Shown in pieces: positions 22,986 through 32,760 of a stretch of 64,000 nucleotides of DNA. The stretch lies in contig WIDE01000007.1 of the NCBI GenBank assembly GCA_015039315.1, positions 233,062 to 297,061 of the forward strand, written 5' to 3'. Position numbers and translations under genes: made by a program. The notes beneath the pieces are model-generated. The model was given only the letters and a program-made list of their open reading frames with translations, ran no database searches and was not told where the DNA came from. Numbering within the stretch: the stretch's first letter is position 1; each line of letters opens with the position of its first letter. Origin of the DNA: Clavulina sp. PMI_390. Its lineage: Eukaryota > Basidiomycota > Agaricomycetes > Cantharellales > Hydnaceae.

Positions 22986-23379
22986 CTGTATTGGTCGTTG
23001 GTGCATATCAACACTCAGCTTCAAACGTAATCTAAACCTAGAACTTTGCGGAATCTTGGATTGCTCACGGTCCGCACCGCATTCTATCATTCTATCATTC
23101 TGTTTTCTTGAGCCTTTGTGATGCATCAATCAATAATATGATGGCGTGCCAACCTCGTTCGCTTTTTACCAGCAGTAAGAGACCCCCGAACCATCTACCC
23201 CAGGCGCGCTTGCTCGGCTGGGCCTGTGCTAGTGTTTTGGCGGCTCGCACGCCCCATTTCCACCAGCAAGCATTTGGCCTCCCGATATTCCCTAGCTATG
23301 GAAGTCTCTATTTATTTGCTGAATCCTACACACTCGGAACTGATGCTCACGTTGCCCATTGTTGCGGCCTGTAGTTGAC

Positions 23380-23386
23380 GACGTCG
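23380..23386 (+). promoter_or_regulatory. GACGTCG box upstream of F-box gene 3
   Basis: GACGTCG in context TTGACGACGTCGTTGGTC, 50 bp before the ATG at 23436. Confidence 0.4.
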
Positions 23387-23435
23387 TTGGTCAATCCTGA
23401 GCTCCAAACTCTCCTCTCGTCATCCTCCGAGCAGC

Positions 23436-25116
23436 ATGTCTCTGCAAGCACAAAACGAATCGAAGATAATGGAAGGACTGTCTTCAGACATGGAGCTTTT
23501 CATTGTGCTGGTCAATTCTACCATTCCATCCGACGATAACCAACTTTTACTTCGCGGACCTCTTCACAGAACTATGATGGAGGCGCCCCTGGATGCGTCC
23601 ATCACAGGAATCGACCGAATCCATACCAATTTTCATCAAATAGTGCAGAAGGGATACTCTGCCATCGCTGCCGCGCGTAAGCGTCTCAATGCGACTCGCT
23701 CCCCCGTTTATGCTCTTCCCCCAGAGATACTGTGCGATATATTCAGAAAATGTATCGAAGATATGGAGGAAGTAGAGCTTGTAACGACGGTTCTACGTCT
23801 CTCTCATGTTTCCTGCACGTGGCGCTCGAACATGCTGAGTCTGAAGGACGTGTTCACTCAAACTGCCGATTGGGATGGGTGGCCTGCTTGGCTTTGCCGT
23901 CACTGGTACGAACAATCTCAGGAGCGGCCCATCACCGTGCGCTTGGCGGCGCCATTCCTAAGCAAGTGCTCCGGGCCTGAAGGACAGCAGCTGATGAGCA
24001 CTCTGCGTTCTTTAGCACATCGGATCGACAAGGTCACGATTACCGGGCCCATGATCGGTAGCTCAAGTGACAGCCCCGTATTAAAGATTTTCTTCTGGAT
24101 GCGTCTCTTTCGCGCGTCTCCAACTTGGCCTTGGGACTGCTGCCGGATGGTGTTCGCATTCCCGCTCATATAACCGCGACCCTCCGATGCCTCAGTCTGT
24201 ACAACTCCTACATCATACCTCTTGAGATTTCATCTCAGTCGGTTTTCCCTTTACTGGAAGACTTCTTCCTTAGCTTTGACCCCGCATCTTCCTTCCGCAT
24301 CCCTTGGGAAGCTATCGTTTATACGTCGCCCAACCTTCGTACCATCACGTTTTATAACGAGGCCGCTGTGGGTAACCGGCTTCCTCATGAGATCCTCCTC
24401 ATGGACGTCCGTACCCTTCGCAGCGTGGAGGCCTTGACATTCACTCAGGTGGAGGGGGATGACGTGCGACTTGTGCTGAACCACTGGAGGCTCCCAAGCG
24501 CCAATACAGTGGAGCTGAATGATGTATTTGACGAAGATATTACAATGGGCTGTATAAATACTTTCAAAGTGAGTTATGTTTAGATTTTCATTGACTCATC
24601 CCCTCCTGCCTTTCAGGTGCTCCATCAATGTCTAACTCTTGTTCGTGTACATTACCGGGTTTCTAGTCGCTGAGCCGAGCTACTCCAAGCCTTGAGAACC
24701 TCAAAATAACGGATGCTGCCCATCGCATCAAGGCCAGCATCACGGCCCTCGCCTCAACGGAGGACAGTGATTATCCGCTACAAGGTTTAAAAAGGCTGTC
24801 ACTACGTGATCTGGACTACGAGTGGGGGACTCAAGCTCCACCAGATGGACACGAGATGGATACAGAGCTCCTCGCTCTTGTACGTTCTAGACGCCTGGAG
24901 CTGTTGAGGTTATTTTTTCCTCCTTCGGAAGAAACAGCGAGGGAACTGAGAAACCATGTTCGTTCACTTGAGGTCCGTGAAACCATGAAAAATCCAGCAT
25001 GGAAGTCTGGCTGACCGTTTCTCTATGATCTTTCGCCGTAGGTGATAAAATTCGTCCGGGCGGGCGGGCCCAAGGTCGATTCGGGTGCCTACTTGCTGGA
25101 GGGCGATATTGCTTAG
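23436..25116 (+). pseudogene. F-box-like domain protein, paralog 3, with one 1-nt deletion
   Basis: Exons 23436-24568, 24667-24972, 25042-25116 correspond one to one to the other paralogs. Seen: SPVYALPPEILCDIFRKC, LRLSHVSCTWRSNMLSLKD, WDGWPAWLCRHWYEQS, later PNLRTITFYNEAAV, and FFPPSEETARELRNHV in exon 2. The reading frame changes between 24087 and 24092, inside ATTTTC. One more T there would give KIFLLDASLSRVSN, which aligns without a gap to the same stretch of paralog 4 (ISILSDPHLSRVSK). As written, translation leaves the family frame at about residue 218 and stops at 24171-24173. The exon total is 1514 nt, one short of a multiple of three, consistent with a single lost base. Either a young pseudogene or a sequence error in T4. 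Confidence 0.75.
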
Positions 25117-25578
25117 GGTATCTGAATTTCACGCTCAGCACTAGTACTATCAGGCTTTCGAGACTATATGTATATCATCCGGATAGCAATTAAAGAATCA
25201 AGGTCCTCGTATTTTGAGAAGATGTTCGCTGATGGGTAGGACTTTGACATGAGCGTGGCTGAACTCCGCTAATGTCAGTGCCTCGTCGTTTAGCCTTATC
25301 CTTACAGGGGGCAGGAGGCAGGCTGTTCGCTGAACTAGCCTCATTTCATCCCATGTTGATGGAGTACCATGGTTCTCTTAATCAGTTCAAGCCAATGCCT
25401 CCTCTCCCGTCTGGTGAGGCCTCACATGTTGTCGACGATTCCTGTATTCCATCCTTCGGGTGCTGGTATAGTAGCCTTTGGAGAAGTTCGGCATCGTCAT
25501 ATGGTCGGTTCTAAGTGGTTGGTGAGCTTGAAGACCAGCCTAGCCATTTGTTTAGGTTTATGTCGCCCACTTGACATC

Positions 25579-25585
25579 GACGTCG
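25579..25585 (+). promoter_or_regulatory. GACGTCG box upstream of F-box gene 4
   Basis: GACGTCG in context TTGACATCGACGTCGTTTGC, 44 bp before the ATG at 25623. Confidence 0.4.
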
Positions 25586-25622
25586 TTTGCGATCCCAACC
25601 TTTTCAGCTTCTTGCCAAGGAC

Positions 25623-27255
25623 ATGATCTCGCAAACGGCGGGAGCCTCACATATAATGGATGCACTATCGTCCAATGTGGAAGTTATCGTCACTATGCTG
25701 AGCTCCATCCTGCCTTCCGAAACCCTTCAACTTCTGCCTCGTGGGGCTGGATGCACGGCCTCCATGAGAGCCACTGTGGACGCGTCTGAAGCCCAAATCA
25801 ACCAGATCCATGGAGCCTTTGACAAAATAGTGAAAAAAGGCTACGCTGCCGTTGCTGCAGCTCGCTTCCGCCTCAATGCTGCTCGTTCTCCCATCTATAC
25901 CCTTCCTGTAGAAATCCTCTCTGAAATAATCAGGTACGCCGTCAAATGGGAAGGCGAGGGATATGAAGGTTCTACCAACCCTACATTGGTGCTACGACTC
26001 TCACGCATATCCCATGCATGGCGCTCAACTACTCTGAATTTCCCAGAGCTTTTCACAGACTCTGCCAATTGGGGTGATTGGCCCCCATGGCTTTGCCAAG
26101 AGTGGTACAAACGGTCGCGAGGCCTGCCTATCGCCATAGATATTACTGCTGGTTTTCTTTTTCGGGCCGATGGAGCCGAAAAAGAGGAGTTGAGGCACTA
26201 TATGCGATCCCTCGCACCGCGCACCGAAACTATCAACATACTTGGTCATATTGATCGCTTGGAGCATCGCATGCCATTGCTAATCTCTATTCTCTCCGAT
26301 CCACATCTTTCTCGCGTTTCTAAAATGGAACTGATGAACTTGCAAGAGACCATTCGTGTTCCCCCCAAAATGCTCATAAACCTCCGATCACTCATTCTCG
26401 ATTGTTCTTATCTCACTACCGAGCCTTCATCATCTTTCCTTTTCCCTTCGTTGGAGCATTTAAGTCTCGATTTCAGCTTTAGGGAGACGTTTACTTGCGA
26501 TTGGGAGTCCATCATTGATGCTGCACCTAATCTTCGCACCATCGCCATATCCGATGCCACGTATGACGAAAGTCGGCTCCCCTCTCGGGAGCGGACATCT
26601 TTGGTCCCACGTACCCTACAAAATCTGGAAATGTTGGCGCTGACGGGGGTTGCTTTGGAGGATGTCCGCTTCTTGCTCGATCGCTGGAGGCTCCCAAATG
26701 CCAAAATAGTGGCTCTGGAGGAGGTCTTCGAATATGATAAGTACTCTGATATCAGGGCTTTGTTCAACGTGAGTGAATTTCGAGTGCCTTTCACCAGGGT
26801 TTGTCCGACTAAAATAGTTATCTCACCTGATGATTTTGTATCTGCTTCTCAGTTGCTGAGCAATGCTGCTCCTAATCTTATGCGTCTTCAGATAACAGTA
26901 TCGAGGCATCGCCTCATAGATGCTGTCAGGATTCTTACCAATACAGCAAACATAGAGCCTCTGCTTCCAGAAATGACGGAACTTTCTCTCTACGACCCCA
27001 AATTTGACTGGGGCAACGAACCTACAAGAGATGGGGACAGCCTGGATGCGCAGCTGCTCGGTCTAGCATCATCTAGGCGCCTTGAACTTCTGAGACTGTT
27101 TTTTTCCCCTTCAAAGGAGATGGTAACGGAGCTGAAAAAAACACGTCAATCGACTTGAGGTGCGTAGGATTGTGGCATAGCATTGCTCTGAATCAACTAT
27201 TTATGTGGCATATTTGATAAAGATAATAGAGACTGCAACAAAGGTCCCAATCTGA
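25623..27255 (+). CDS. F-box-like domain protein, paralog 4, frame break near the C-terminus
   Basis: Exons 25623-26768, 26853-27159, 27223-27255; the first intron (84 bp) is a multiple of three, so the frame reads through it. Seen: MDALSSNVEVIVTMLSSILPS, SPIYTLPVEILSEIIRYAV, LRLSRISHAWRSTTLNFPE, and WGDWPPWLCQEWYKRS, then LRR-like sequence and LRLFFSPSKEMVTELKK. At 27133-27139 there are seven A. With six, the frame continues as KKHVNRLE, matching RNHVRSLE and RAHVGVLE of paralogs 3 and 1, and splices to IIETATKVPI and a stop at 27253-27255. As written, it stops early at 27156-27158. Exon total 1486 nt is one more than a multiple of three. Loss is limited to the last 16 or so residues, so the protein may still work. 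Confidence 0.75.
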
Positions 27256-28173
27256 GTGTAGAAACTGCTCGTTTCTTGCATTTTCTGTCTGTCTGTCTGT
27301 CTTTGAATTTTAGTTCCTCACGGGTTCTAGTACCAACTCGTAGATATCCCTTTGTTTTGTGCAAGTCTCTATCACGCAGTGTTCGCTATCTGAGAATCGA
27401 CCGCAGAATGACTGGACGAAGAGGATGCCCGGAAAGGTGCGGCCACGATTTGCGTGGCCTGTTTGCGGCGACGGCCCCGGTTGCCGGCACCTCGGGAGCA
27501 GGGAGCTGCCGATTAAGCTTGTCACTTCCGTGTCAATTATCTCAGATTTCTTTGCAGATTCGATCGATGACGTCGGACAAATGGCGTGTAAGCTACAGAT
27601 AGGGAGCTCTGGCGTCTTACGGGGGTTCAGTTGTGGTGCCTTCTGAAGGATGTACTATATATATATTAGTTGACTCGGATCTCCATGTGTCTAGGAACAG
27701 GACCGGAAAGGGAAGGTGGCTCAGTTGCCGGATGAGGCAATTGGCGGCCAAAGCTTCCGCACTCAGTTTGCGTTCGTTGTCATGTCGGTCAAAATTGATG
27801 AAAAAGAAGGCCGACCGGGGGGGTGAATCATTGAATAATGTTGAGAGAGCGTCGACATGAACGACGCCCGTATATTGTTTCGCGTTGTTCTCTGGTAGAT
27901 TGTTGCGACGAGGGGTGGAGAAGCAGTGTGAAAAGTGTCAATGTGTTGGGGCCCCGCACGAAATGAATGGGAATAGAGAAGGGGACCTCGTTTACCGGTG
28001 CGCACCGCGTGACGCAACTGAATGCATCCAAATTGGGATAAACAAGGATTCAAAAGAGATTTCGGCTGCTCGCCTCCTGCGACCGTGTTTGTTGCGTTTT
28101 GCGCCCACTGCTTTCACGTCCCCCCAGCCAGCAGCAAGCAGCGCAAGACCACCAAGAACAACCTCTCGCAGTG
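27256..28173. other. Intergenic, no gene seen
   Basis: About 0.9 kb between F-box paralog 4 and the PalI-like gene. Contains a short CTGT repeat (27285-27302). Open frames on both strands show no motif or splice support. Confidence 0.4.
27285..27302 (+). repeat. (CTGT)4 microsatellite
   Basis: Tetranucleotide repeat CTGT, four full units plus CT, just after paralog 4. Confidence 0.8.
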
Positions 28174-29338
28174 ATGGGCTCCATTGGTCTCGTTGGTCCC
28201 TTCTGCCTTTGGCTCGCATGGCTCCGTAAGTCCAAGTAAACCGAGATGTTTGACAGGCCATCCCGTCCTAATCCCCCCCGCCCCCCTCTCATCGCGTCCG
28301 ATCCAGTTATGCTCCTCACATCGCTCAGTCTGCCCATCATTAAGAGCCTGTATCTCATGAAGGCGGCGTTCACGCTCAAGGATGGTGCATCAGGCGATAT
28401 CCGTTTCGGTGTCTGGGGTGAATGTGTCTATGGCGTCTCCCCCACCGACATTGGCTTCACCGACGTCAACTTTTTCGGCAGCCAGTGCACCCACAGGGGT
28501 CTTGGTCTGACCACTCGCGTCGTGTATGTCCCTCATTTTCACTTTTAATTTTCATGGTTGCTGCCCCACACCACTCAGGTTTCTGACTTGATCTCCGGCC
28601 TTTTTTCATTCAATTAACTGTTCCCGCGTCCGCGTGCTGCAGTGATACCACCCAGGTCGCAGATGTCATGTTTGCAGGCGCCTCTTGGTCCCTTGTCCTT
28701 CATCCTGTTGGTGAGTTGGTGTGATTCATATTTGGCGAGGGATTGATGCGTGCGGGGAGGGGAAGCGACGCGTTTCATCGCGTCCATCCTCGTTCCTCAT
28801 TTGCAACCAATCCCTTTCCCATCACGTCATTGCTTTCCATTCCCCCGACTCCTGTTCTGAAACTGATTCAACCTGTCACTATAGCATGTGGAGCCATCAT
28901 TTCTGGCCTGTTCCTTCTCATCGTCGTCTGGATGCTTTCCCTCACGGGTCTGCCCAACTTTATGTACCGACGTGGGGAGCGCATGGGCTCGAACCTAAAA
29001 GAGTTCATCAGCCTCTTCGCCTCTCTGTTCCCATTGGGCATGATTCTCACTAGCTCAATCCTCACTACGGCATGTTTCTTCCTCGACGTCATCATCGTTG
29101 GGAGCGGCATCTCTAGGGCACATGACAATCCCCAGGCTCACACTAAAGTTACCTTTGGTGCTGTGCCATGGCTGACCTTTATTGCCATGCTGCTGACATG
29201 GGTGGGCGTTGTCGAGGCCTACCGGTCGTCATTCAGCTTCGCAGGGAGGAAGTGAGTTACTCTTTATTTGGGCGTCGGATCCCTTACTCATTGCTGTCCC
29301 CACTTTCTAGAATGACCCACAAGCCGGTCGACTGGTAG
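28174..29338 (+). CDS. PalI/Rim9 (SUR7-like) family membrane protein
   Basis: Plasma-membrane protein with four predicted transmembrane segments; PalI/Rim9 members take part in ambient-pH signalling, SUR7 relatives in cortical membrane domains. Exons 28174-28225, 28307-28523, 28643-28710, 28885-29251, 29311-29338 total 732 nt and 243 aa. Seen: MGSIGLVGPFCLWLAWL (TM1), an extracellular loop with FGVWGECVYG and FFGSQC, then LHPVACGAIISGLFLLIVVW (TM2), LFPLGMILTSSILTTACFFL (TM3) and VPWLTFIAMLLTWVGVVEAY (TM4). The HPVA motif before TM2 and the FGxWGxC loop are typical of the family. The donor at 28524 (GTATGT) is required; using the nearby GTGTAT would create an immediate stop. Convergent with the F-box/LRR gene downstream. 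Confidence 0.82.
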
Positions 29339-30185
29339 AGCGTTGTCGCGCCCTAGCATATGCCGCCTTTGCCAGATCGTCCTCTGCTTTCGCTGTCCTA
29401 CTCTCTTGCCATGTTCATCTGGACCCACCCGCCCAACGACTTCATATGCCTCACGCTTCTGGCTCACATGTTCCACGCCTTCTTCCATGATCGGTTAACA
29501 ACGCATTCCAGTTGTCCATGCCCCTCATCGGTAGTGCATTGCATCCCCTAGCCTACTGGTACCAACCCTCTCCGGCATGAGTCCAGTCGCTCTACCTTGA
29601 CGCGACCGAGCTCCTCGCATATCTTATCATACTACCTTGTTCATTTATTTACCCCCCCTGCTTTCGGCACCAGCCTCGACTTTTACCTTGTACGAGTGTT
29701 CTTTTATGACTTATGTTGTTTCACCCACCACTACCACTACCCCACTTCGTCCGATGCTTTCCTTTCCCTTTTAGCATCGTGATGTTCCCTTTTTTGGTGG
29801 TCTTGTTAATACCCTGTTCTCTCCCCTTACCGCTTCAGTCGTCTTGATGTGTTTTGGGGGAGCACCCTCGCATGTATCCCAGTTAGGACCATGTGCCACT
29901 AGCCCTAACACAGAGCAGATGTTGTAGTGGTTGTATGATTAGTAGCAGTAGTGTGCCAGTCGAATGCTAGTGTCGAAAAAAGTGACGTTGTATCATCGTC
30001 GTGTGCACCCAAGAGCATGTGAGAGCTAGTGGGTGAAGGATACAAGGACCCGCCGTGTCCATGTTCACTGTGAACGACCAAGAAACGTTCCATGAATTGA
30101 TGAAGGTATCGTGTATACACGTACATGTCTTCAGGTGTCCTCAATATAAGTTACTAGAGTTAACATTTAGGTATCTCGTATACAT
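29339..30185. other. Intergenic between convergent genes
   Basis: About 850 bp, pyrimidine-rich on the plus strand at first, holding two 3' UTRs. Open frames (for example 29905-30144 on the minus strand) are Thr/Ser/His repeats from composition, no motif. Confidence 0.4.
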
Positions 30186-32275
30186 TTACACCTGCACGAT
30201 CCCCCATGCACTCGCACCATAGCTCGCGCTGTTACCACTCGCACAAGACCGCCGCGAACCGCGCACCTCCCTCTCAAAGCGCCTCACGAAGAAATTTCCA
30301 CTACCCCAACGGAACGTGATCCTGCGCAAGAACCGACACTTGACCGACGCAGGTGCTGAAGCCGAAATACCACTACCAGCGCTCTCACCTGCAGCTGTAA
30401 TACTGCTCGTGTTCGCGAGCGCCGCAAAGACGTCAGCTTGCGCAGACGTGTGCGAGCTCGCGCTCTGAATCATGTTCGTGCTATGCGCAGCGTTCGCACC
30501 GCCGGACGATGCGGTACCAGCAGCCCACTCGAATTCCTCGAGGTCTGCGAGACCTGCCAGCACGCTCATGGCGAGCCGGCGCTGTGCGACGTCGCGCAGT
30601 TCTGCATGAGTGAGTGTGAGGAGTCGTAAGTGAGGGAGGTGCGCGATGAGGGAGGTGTAGACGCGTGCGGTGCAGGGCGTGTCGAAGATTGTGAGGGTGA
30701 GCGAGAGGATGGCGGGCCCGAGAGCAGGAGAAGGGATTGAGGAGAGCGGGAGAGAGGACGTGGAGGGGGATGTAAGGGGGTTGGGATGACTGATATGCGG
30801 ATGGAGAGACAAGACGGATGGTGGCTGGTATGAGGATGGCGTGCCAGAAACAGCAGCGGAAAGATGGAGCCCGCCAGACATGGGAAGCGACGCTGGCTGG
30901 CCCCTCATTCGCATCCAGACCCCTTCTTCGTCATCTTCGTCATCCATCTCGTCAAATGATGTCCATGGGTTGAGCGCCACCTCCGTCTCCATTGCGAGCA
31001 ATTTTGCGCTCGCCTTTCGCACTCCACATAAATTCTCCCTCACCATCGCGCACTCTCCCTCCCACATTCCATCTAGTTGGGCCGCGCGCACGGGACTGTC
31101 GCGCATCATGGTTGTCTGCACGGGCAGGGACGCATGGAATGTGCGCAATGTCGGGAGGGGATACGGGACGCGTGGGGTCTGGACTTGGATAACATCCCCA
31201 GAGAGCAACTCGAGCGAGTGGATCGAAGGGGCCTGTGAAGCCCAGAAAGGTGTGAGGTGTTCGTCCAAATGCAGATCCGTGGCGAATCGCGTGAGGCGGA
31301 ACGGGAAGCCAGTCGAGGAAGGAGCAAAGGTTTGGGGAGAGCGTGTGCCATCTCGTCGACGCGAGTGGGAAGGCGAGCGGTGACTCCTGGTTGAAGGATA
31401 CGAGATTGGAATAGCAAACGAGGCAGCTATAGGGTTGATGCCATCGACACGTCCATATGTCCTCGGAGACGAGAGTGATCGCGCTAGCCGTGTCCGATGC
31501 AACAGCCCTTTCACTGTCAGAGAGCGCAGCTTTCTCGCACTCAGCAGTACGTCTACCAGCATCTTCCACACTCGTTCAAACTCCTCTTCACCTTCTGCTC
31601 CAAGTGACGCTCTAATATCGATCGTCAAGTCCCGAATGCGCGATGCCCGTGCAGCACCACTGGGCCGGTTGGGGTCCATGACACGCAGCAGCACGCGACA
31701 ACCCTCCTCGATATGCGTCCGTGTCCAGAACTCATCATAAAGGGGTTGAGCAGGCGCACAGAGCGTAACAGTTCGCCAAAGATGCTTGTCTGCCTCGTGC
31801 TTGAGGTCACGGCTCACAAGTGTAAACGTCTGAAGTGTTGCATAGTCGGCCCAGGCGAGAATGTTTGCCCATATATCGAATGGCACGGCCACCCGGAACG
31901 ATTTTCCCTAGGAGATCCAACAAGAGAATAGCGTCAGTACACCAATTTGACATGGCTATCATGCTCAGAGCCAGAGAGCGACATGAGAGATGGGGGGAAG
32001 AGAAAGAAGTGCTGCGTGACGAGCGTTACCCGTACCTTCGTCCACGGTGTCGGCCTCGCTCTCACAAGGAATGCCATTGATCTCGAGGAGGCTCCCGCAA
32101 ATACAGCACCGCCGTTGTCGTCGGCCTCGTCTTCTAAAACGTCTCTTGGCGGCGGTCTCGTTGTTCGTGGTCGTAAGAATGAGGGGAGTGAAAGGGATCG
32201 GAAACCATTGAGATAAGAGCTCGAATAAGCTTGCTCGTTGGGATTGTATGGTGGTCCTGCCGCGACCGTGGCCAT
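30186..32275 (-). CDS. F-box/LRR-like protein (single copy, unrelated in detail to the F-box array)
   Basis: Predicted F-box-like protein of 653 aa: exons 32275-32036 and 31907-30186 with a 128-bp intron. Seen: a Ser/Arg/Pro-rich first exon, then VAVPFDIWANILAWADYATL followed by LVSRDLKHEADKHLWRTVTL, an F-box-like helix pattern. Leucine-rich repeat-like helices and strands follow (for example HLPHLRLLTLTHAELRDV near residue 505), with an acidic patch FDEMDDEDDEEG in the middle. The first in-frame ATG at 32275 lies in exon 1; without splicing the second exon would have to start on GTG. C-terminus is Ser/Ala-rich. Substrate unknown. It lacks the WPLWLCR-type motif of the four-gene array, so it is not one of those duplicates. 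Confidence 0.7.
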
Positions 32276-32760
32276 TTGTGCTGTTCAGTTGACTGTGTTG
32301 GGATCCCCAACGAGTTTAGACCCCTCTGTCGTTCTTTGGATGGGGGCTCCGAGATAACAAACTGTCACTGGTTATGACTAGAGCGCGAATGATAGTGATT
32401 CAGAAGAATTGGCCGCCCGATGCACACAGTATTCAGATATGCAGGGTATTGATGCGAGCAATGTCAGCGACTAGCACAAGATACAAGATAACAAGCAGGA
32501 GAAGAGCGAGATGCAATAACGGAAAACAGTCAACGATCGGGAACCCCTTCGTAGATAAAGCCTCGCCAGGACGGATCCAGATGCTCCAAGCACGCCACCG
32601 GCAAATAATCCCACAGCGACCAGTCCTTGAAGTCAAGCCGCTCAACAAAGGGTTTCGGCCCAGCCACCAAACCACATATACAAACGTCACCCAAACTCTT
32701 CATTTTCGAGCCGGGAGGCTCCGAACGGGACCAAGGCCGACGGTCCGACCATGTTTCGGA
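32276..32760. other. Intergenic, F-box/LRR promoter and dehydrogenase 3' flank
   Basis: 485 bp between the start of the F-box/LRR gene and the stop of the dehydrogenase gene, both on the minus strand. Short open frames only. Confidence 0.4.

Noticed and set aside
30841..31569. Open frames of 180 and 205 codons overlapping the F-box/LRR gene
   Set aside because: One is on the opposite strand and one is in an alternative frame; both are shadows of the supported coding exon.
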